Virus record (IMG/VR): IMGVR_UViG_3300020160_002474
Span: 1 to 24,589 of that record
From: a virus
DNA: 24,589 bases
Strand: one strand, 5' to 3'
Below the pieces are notes generated by a model. It did not search any database and was not told the origin of the DNA. It saw only the letters and a list, made by a program, of their open reading frames with translations. Within the stretch, counting starts at the first letter, position 1; the number at the start of each line of letters is the position of its first letter. This document shows positions 21,729 to 24,589 of the stretch, in pieces. The translations under genes and the position numbers were made by a program.

Positions 21729-22578
21729 ACGCCCCGGCCTGATCATTCCTTCTACGGAAGAATTTCAGTACGTCAACAGCACCATGCTGGTGAAAGCGAT
21801 TGATGCTCGCGACTTCCCAAATTGGGAACAGCGACTGCTCGATCCGAAGAACGATCCATGCCCACACATGGAGATTGAACGACAGCAGAGATCGGACTGC
21901 CAGGGGAATGCAGCGGCCAACGGCGCTGAGAAGCGAACGTGGTATTGCACGGGAGTGATGCCGAAACTCTCTGAAACGTATGCTTACAATGCCTCAGAGT
22001 ACGTAACTGGAACAAAGTACGTTGGGCTGGATCAGGGCACGACGATGACTAGCGGAGTCATCATTCAGACAAAGGGAATCACAACTCTCGGAGTAGCTCC
22101 CGGAATTCCCATGGAGTCAATTTGGTCCTATTCGAGCTACGAGAAATCGGCATCGCGGTTTGCCACGCGAGCGAAGCAAACGAAGATCGAAACAGCGAAC
22201 ATTACCGAGCATGGTGAGATGCCGGACTTTCAGGGAATGCTGATTGCTGTCGCGGCCGGTGGTACTGGACACATCGGCACGAACTGGAATGTGAATTGGC
22301 AATCGCTGAATGGCAAGAACTTGATGGACCGAAAGCCAATCGGCGGCGGTGGCCATGCCACCGAGATCATTTGGGCCTACAAGATCAATGGGAAATGGTA
22401 TCTTGTCGTGTGGAATTCACACGGTTACGGATACTATTTGATGAGCCAGCGAGCGTATGAAGAGCATCGAGACTGGCAGCCCTATGGAGCATACCTGCTG
22501 ATGCCGGATCAGCCGGTGAAGCGTTTCGAGGATCGCCGGGTGACTGGCGGCGGATACATTTTAGGGAATGTTGCATGA
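21721..22578 (+). CDS. Papain-like cysteine peptidase, probable endolysin
   Basis: This 285-residue protein shows the catalytic set of the papain (C1) fold in the right order and spacing: QQRSDCQGNAAANG with C60 and Q55/Q56, GGGGHATEIIWAY with H212, and VVWNSHGYGYY with N232, 20 residues after the His. It lies after the holin-like and small membrane genes, so I infer a cell-wall-peptide-cleaving endolysin. Most endolysins cut glycan or amide bonds by other folds, which makes this unusual. Start: the ATG at 21721 has AGAGG eight bases upstream; the ATG at 21715 is too close to it. No signal peptide is visible. Confidence 0.75.
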   Translation: MSERPGLIIPSTEEFQYVNSTMLVKAIDARDFPNWEQRLLDPKNDPCPHMEIERQQRSDCQGNAAANGAEKRTWYCTGVMPKLSETYAYNASEYVTGTKYVGLDQGTTMTSGVIIQTKGITTLGVAPGIPMESIWSYSSYEKSASRFATRAKQTKIETANITEHGEMPDFQGMLIAVAAGGTGHIGTNWNVNWQSLNGKNLMDRKPIGGGGHATEIIWAYKINGKWYLVVWNSHGYGYYLMSQRAYEEHRDWQPYGAYLLMPDQPVKRFEDRRVTGGGYILGNVA

Positions 22579-23204
22579 GATCTTTGCTGCTGTTATTGGT
22601 GTGTGGATGCGCTGCTGTTGAAGCGACTCCGAAGGAGGGCCCGTCACTGCCTCGTGATGTTATGGACGCAATCATCCGACAGGCGGACAATCAGACGGCC
22701 ATTCTTGCGAAACTCGACGCCATCGAGTCAAAGACTCAGGAGATTCAGTCTGCTGTGGAATCTCAGAAAGCAGTTCCGGAAGAAAAGCCTGCAATTGAGG
22801 TGAAGGTAAAAGATCCCGGGGTTCCGCTTTACGTGTCGACAATCCCGGGATGTCTTCCCTGTCAGAAACTCAAGGACGACTTGGAAGCTGGTAAGTTCGA
22901 AGGCTTCGATGTGCAGTTTGTTGATGATCCGAATGTTAATCTGTATCCGAGGATCCGGTACGACGATCCCGATCGTCCGGGGAATTCGGCATGGATGACA
23001 GGATACAACTCACAAACGATTGGTTTTCTCAAGTCTCGATTGCTGAAAGGTGACTCAGATGCCGTTGGCCAAAGTCCGCAAACAGGTTCCAGGCAAAGCA
23101 GCAGCCGAGTTGCTGTTCCTGTTGTTCAGAGGCGAACAAGTCGAAATCGCGGGTTTCTCGGTTTGTTTGGCTCCTCCAATTGCGCTTCCGGAACCTGTCG
23201 TTGA
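22575..23204 (+). CDS. Lipoprotein with thioredoxin-like CxxC domain
   Basis: This 209-residue protein starts MRSLLLLLVCGCAAVEATPK; LLVCGC fits a lipobox with C12 as the lipid-bearing Cys (C10 is also present). A coiled-coil-like helix (NQTAILAKLDAIESKTQEIQ) follows. The second half reads VPLYVSTIPGCLPCQKLKDDL with C93-L-P-C96 and a strand-loop YPRIRYDDP near the expected cis-Pro, a thioredoxin/glutaredoxin-like fold. The C-terminal tail is Ser/Arg-rich, ending FGSSNCASGTCR. It would sit in the envelope facing the periplasm as a disulfide-handling protein. The 3-prime 146 bases overlap the next gene in another frame. Confidence 0.7.
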   Translation: MRSLLLLLVCGCAAVEATPKEGPSLPRDVMDAIIRQADNQTAILAKLDAIESKTQEIQSAVESQKAVPEEKPAIEVKVKDPGVPLYVSTIPGCLPCQKLKDDLEAGKFEGFDVQFVDDPNVNLYPRIRYDDPDRPGNSAWMTGYNSQTIGFLKSRLLKGDSDAVGQSPQTGSRQSSSRVAVPVVQRRTSRNRGFLGLFGSSNCASGTCR

Positions 23205-23352
23205 CGGCGATTCGATCCGATGGACGTTTCAGAGTGGAATCAGGATCGGAACTCCCGGTCCTGATTCTGTTGTGACAGAAATTGTGCAGACTGAATCGGA
23301 GATCCGGTTCAAGGTTGGCATGTGGGCAACAGTGATTTTGGAGCTAACATGA
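23059..23352 (+). CDS. Unknown protein, frame overlapping the lipoprotein gene
   Basis: This 97-residue protein starts MPLAKVRKQVPGKAAAELLF. It is probably beta-rich in its second half (VDGDSIRWTFQSGIRIGTPG; SEIRFKVGMWATVILEL). AAAGGTG lies six bases before the ATG. It overlaps the lipoprotein gene by 146 bases in the +1 frame and no in-frame start is available past the overlap, so both frames are probably used. The stop overlaps the next start by ATGA. No family is recognised. Confidence 0.6.
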   Translation: MPLAKVRKQVPGKAAAELLFLLFRGEQVEIAGFSVCLAPPIALPEPVVDGDSIRWTFQSGIRIGTPGPDSVVTEIVQTESEIRFKVGMWATVILELT

Positions 23353-23681
23353 GCATCGAGAACGAACTGGCGGTGGCTTTTGACTGCCATTCTCTGCTTG
23401 CCGACAATCAGCGAGCAACGCCGGCAGAGGTTCGGCGGGACAAGAAAAGAACAGAGAAACGCCAGAGGATTCTGGCGATTCAGGACAGGTTCGCCGATGT
23501 GTGGGAGTCCGATCAGCGACCTGAATCCAGAGAAGCGGCTGTGGCCATGCTGACTCCTTTGGCCACTTACATGTTGAGTTTTGTGTTCAAGATGCTGGCA
23601 AGGAAAGTGATCGAGTGGCTGTGGGACAGGTACACCAAAGCCGAAGCATGTGGGGAGTTCCACGTAGCGGTTTCCAGATAA
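23349..23681 (+). CDS. Unknown helical protein with hydrophobic segment
   Basis: This 110-residue protein starts MSIENELAVAFDCHSLLADN and is highly charged in its first half (EVRRDKKRTEKRQRILAIQDRF). It then has a hydrophobic helix (AVAMLTPLATYMLSFVFKML) and WLWDRYTK. A cytoplasmic coiled coil followed by a membrane helix is possible. It is the last gene before the inverted repeat and promoter-like region at 23686-23730. Function unknown. Confidence 0.6.
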   Translation: MSIENELAVAFDCHSLLADNQRATPAEVRRDKKRTEKRQRILAIQDRFADVWESDQRPESREAAVAMLTPLATYMLSFVFKMLARKVIEWLWDRYTKAEACGEFHVAVSR

Positions 23682-23685
23682 TCTG

Positions 23686-23730
23686 TTGCGTGAAATTGGG
23701 TGTTTGATAGTATCAGCAGGACAAACACCC
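23686..23730 (+). promoter_or_regulatory. Promoter-like element within an inverted repeat
   Basis: GGGTGTTTG (23698-23706) and CAAACACCC (23722-23730) form a perfect 9-bp inverted repeat with a 15-base spacer and no T-run, so it is not a terminator. Between the arms is an extended -10 element, TGATAGTAT (23705-23713), with a weak -35 (TTGCGT, 23686-23691) 16 bases upstream. A repressor bound to the arms would block this promoter. It would drive the small genes from 23749 on. Confidence 0.4.
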
Positions 23731-23748
23731 CTTGCCGGACTGGACGCG

Positions 23749-23940
23749 ATGGATGAAAATGAGAAAAAAGATGATGGCATCGACATCAACATGCCCGGAT
23801 TCCAGGGCAGCGTTGACAAAAACGTCTTGATGGCCATTGTTCATTACATGGGGCCCCATCTCTGGGTGATCGTTTACACGACTGGATGGGGAATTGCAGC
23901 AATCACTCTTGGATATGCAGTGAGTCTTGTATGGAACTGA
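23749..23940 (+). CDS. Small single-pass membrane protein, unknown
   Basis: This 63-residue protein starts MDENEKKDDGIDINMPGFQG, acidic and soluble, and ends with a membrane helix (WVIVYTTGWGIAAITLGYAV) followed by SLVWN. A TTG at 23686 would add 21 residues, but that stretch covers the inverted repeat, so the ATG at 23749 is preferred despite a weak ribosome site. It is the first gene after the putative promoter. Function unknown. Confidence 0.5.
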   Translation: MDENEKKDDGIDINMPGFQGSVDKNVLMAIVHYMGPHLWVIVYTTGWGIAAITLGYAVSLVWN

Positions 23941-24404
23941 CCACCGAATTTCACCGAGCGGCGATGGTGTCGTGGACCTGCTTTATTTTTGGCATGATCC
24001 TTTTCCATGGTTATCGGAATTGTCGGTCAAGCCAGAATTTGAGTAAGATCCTGCTCTGGCTTTCGCCAGCAGTCCTGACAGCGTATGGACTTCATTCTGT
24101 TCAGGTATGTGACCAGATTTTAGCAGCAAGGGGACAGAAAGTTGACAGCCGCGTTTTTCTCACAAGACTCGACACAGTCCGACTTCGTAGCGGAGCCATC
24201 ATCACTTCCGAGCAGTTCTCCAACTCCACCGTTTCAAGACGGCTGTCATCTGCAGGAGGACGCACTGGACGAAACCTTCAGTCAATTGGATCTGCTGTTG
24301 GTCCAGATGGATCAGCGGAGAGAGGCGTTGTTTCAGTGCAGGCACAGAATTTCGATCAGTCAGGCGATCAGCAGGATCTCACATCCTCAGCCTCTCAGTT
24401 CTGA
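23931..24404 (+). CDS. Unknown membrane protein with Ser/Gly-rich soluble tail
   Basis: This 157-residue protein starts MELTTEFHRAAMVSWTCFIF, with two predicted membrane helices (about residues 10-27 and 40-55). The soluble remainder is rich in Ser, Gly, Arg and Gln (RRLSSAGGRTGRNLQSIGSA; FDQSGDQQDLTSSASQF), probably flexible. The ATG overlaps the previous stop by ten bases. Its last 263 bases are shared with another open frame (24142-24513), and both frames look protein-like. Function unknown. Confidence 0.5.
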   Translation: MELTTEFHRAAMVSWTCFIFGMILFHGYRNCRSSQNLSKILLWLSPAVLTAYGLHSVQVCDQILAARGQKVDSRVFLTRLDTVRLRSGAIITSEQFSNSTVSRRLSSAGGRTGRNLQSIGSAVGPDGSAERGVVSVQAQNFDQSGDQQDLTSSASQF

Positions 24405-24513
24405 TTGGTTGAAGGCAGCAGAAGAGGCGCACTCTGCTCGCGAGAAGATGAATGCCCTGCGGCGGGCTGTGGCGATTCAACGGGACAGGACAACAGGAAT
24501 TAAAATCGAATGA
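24142..24513 (+). CDS. Unknown protein overlapping the previous gene out of frame
   Basis: This frame starts at TTG 24142, with AAGGGGA seven bases upstream, and reads MTAAFFSQDSTQSDFVAEPS, then a Ser/Pro-rich stretch (SLPSSSPTPPFQDG). A helical C-terminus follows (LDETFSQLDLLLVQMDQRREA; WLKAAEEAHSAREKMNALRR). The last 109 bases lie outside the overlap and are clearly coding-like, so the gene is real at least in part. An ATG at 24307 would cut the overlap to 98 bases but has no ribosome site. Function unknown. Confidence 0.55.
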   Translation: MTAAFFSQDSTQSDFVAEPSSLPSSSPTPPFQDGCHLQEDALDETFSQLDLLLVQMDQRREALFQCRHRISISQAISRISHPQPLSSDWLKAAEEAHSAREKMNALRRAVAIQRDRTTGIKIE

Positions 24514-24589
24514 GCATCCTGGCCTTTTTGTCAACGCAGGTTATCGACACAACCACGGTCGGGCGTGCGGTCATGACTGCGGTAGATGC
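24510..24589 (+). CDS. 5-prime end of a gene cut by the window end
   Basis: This frame starts MSILAFLSTQVIDTTTVGRA at an ATG overlapping the previous stop (ATGA) and is open to the last base of the window (26 complete codons). The short visible part has a hydrophobic N-terminal stretch. No product can be named from this little sequence. Confidence 0.5.
   Translation, partial: MSILAFLSTQVIDTTTVGRAVMTAVD

Overview
This window is one continuous stretch of a tailed bacteriophage or prophage genome. Every gene I can support is on the + strand, packed end to end with frequent ATGA, GTGA or TTGA stop/start overlaps. The order is that of a siphovirus late region: terminase, portal, prohead protease and scaffold, decoration-like protein, major capsid protein, neck and connector genes, tail tube, tail chaperone, tape measure, tail tip, a glycan-modification cassette, a lysis module and a run of small unknown genes. 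The host is probably a planctomycete. This is inferred from protein style: Cys-rich small proteins, a C-terminus ending in a Gly/Ser/Cys/Arg tail, PF11316-like rhamnosyltransferase domains and a papain-like lysis-gene candidate. No host gene, integrase, repressor, tRNA or CRISPR array is visible, so I cannot say whether it is integrated.

Layout. 1-99: six tandem copies of a 16-bp repeat. 100-245: leader. 246-3802: small gene, large terminase, small CxxC gene, portal. 3859-6771: 30-codon micro-gene, protease with a nested scaffold start, decoration-like protein, capsid protein, strong terminator. 6789-9121: six short head-completion and neck genes. 9137-13875: tail tube, tail chaperone with a probable -1 frameshift extension, and a 1174-residue tape measure with internal A-B-B-A-B repeats. 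13872-17174: three tail-tip or adhesin-like Ser/Gly/Cys-rich proteins and a zinc-ribbon-like protein. 17078-20545: glycosyltransferase/rhamnosyltransferase/methyltransferase fusion, a DxD glycosyltransferase and a second rhamnosyltransferase-like protein. 20542-23352: DUF1360-like membrane protein, structured terminator-like RNA, holin-like protein, two small membrane proteins, papain-like cysteine peptidase (probable endolysin), and a lipoprotein with a thioredoxin CxxC. 23349-24589: small membrane and unknown genes, one probable internal promoter, and a gene cut by the window end.

How the parts fit. The packaging, head and tail genes would build the particle. The tape measure sets tail length. 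The glycan cassette, placed between tail tip and lysis genes, probably decorates either the virion or the host surface. The holin-like protein, small membrane proteins and cysteine peptidase would release progeny. The most interesting features are: two candidate -1 frameshift sites on A-runs (tail chaperone, and zinc-ribbon to glycosyltransferase); cysteine pairs near the N-terminus of many structural proteins in a genome that also encodes a lipid-anchored thioredoxin-like protein; and three long out-of-frame gene overlaps in the 3-prime third.
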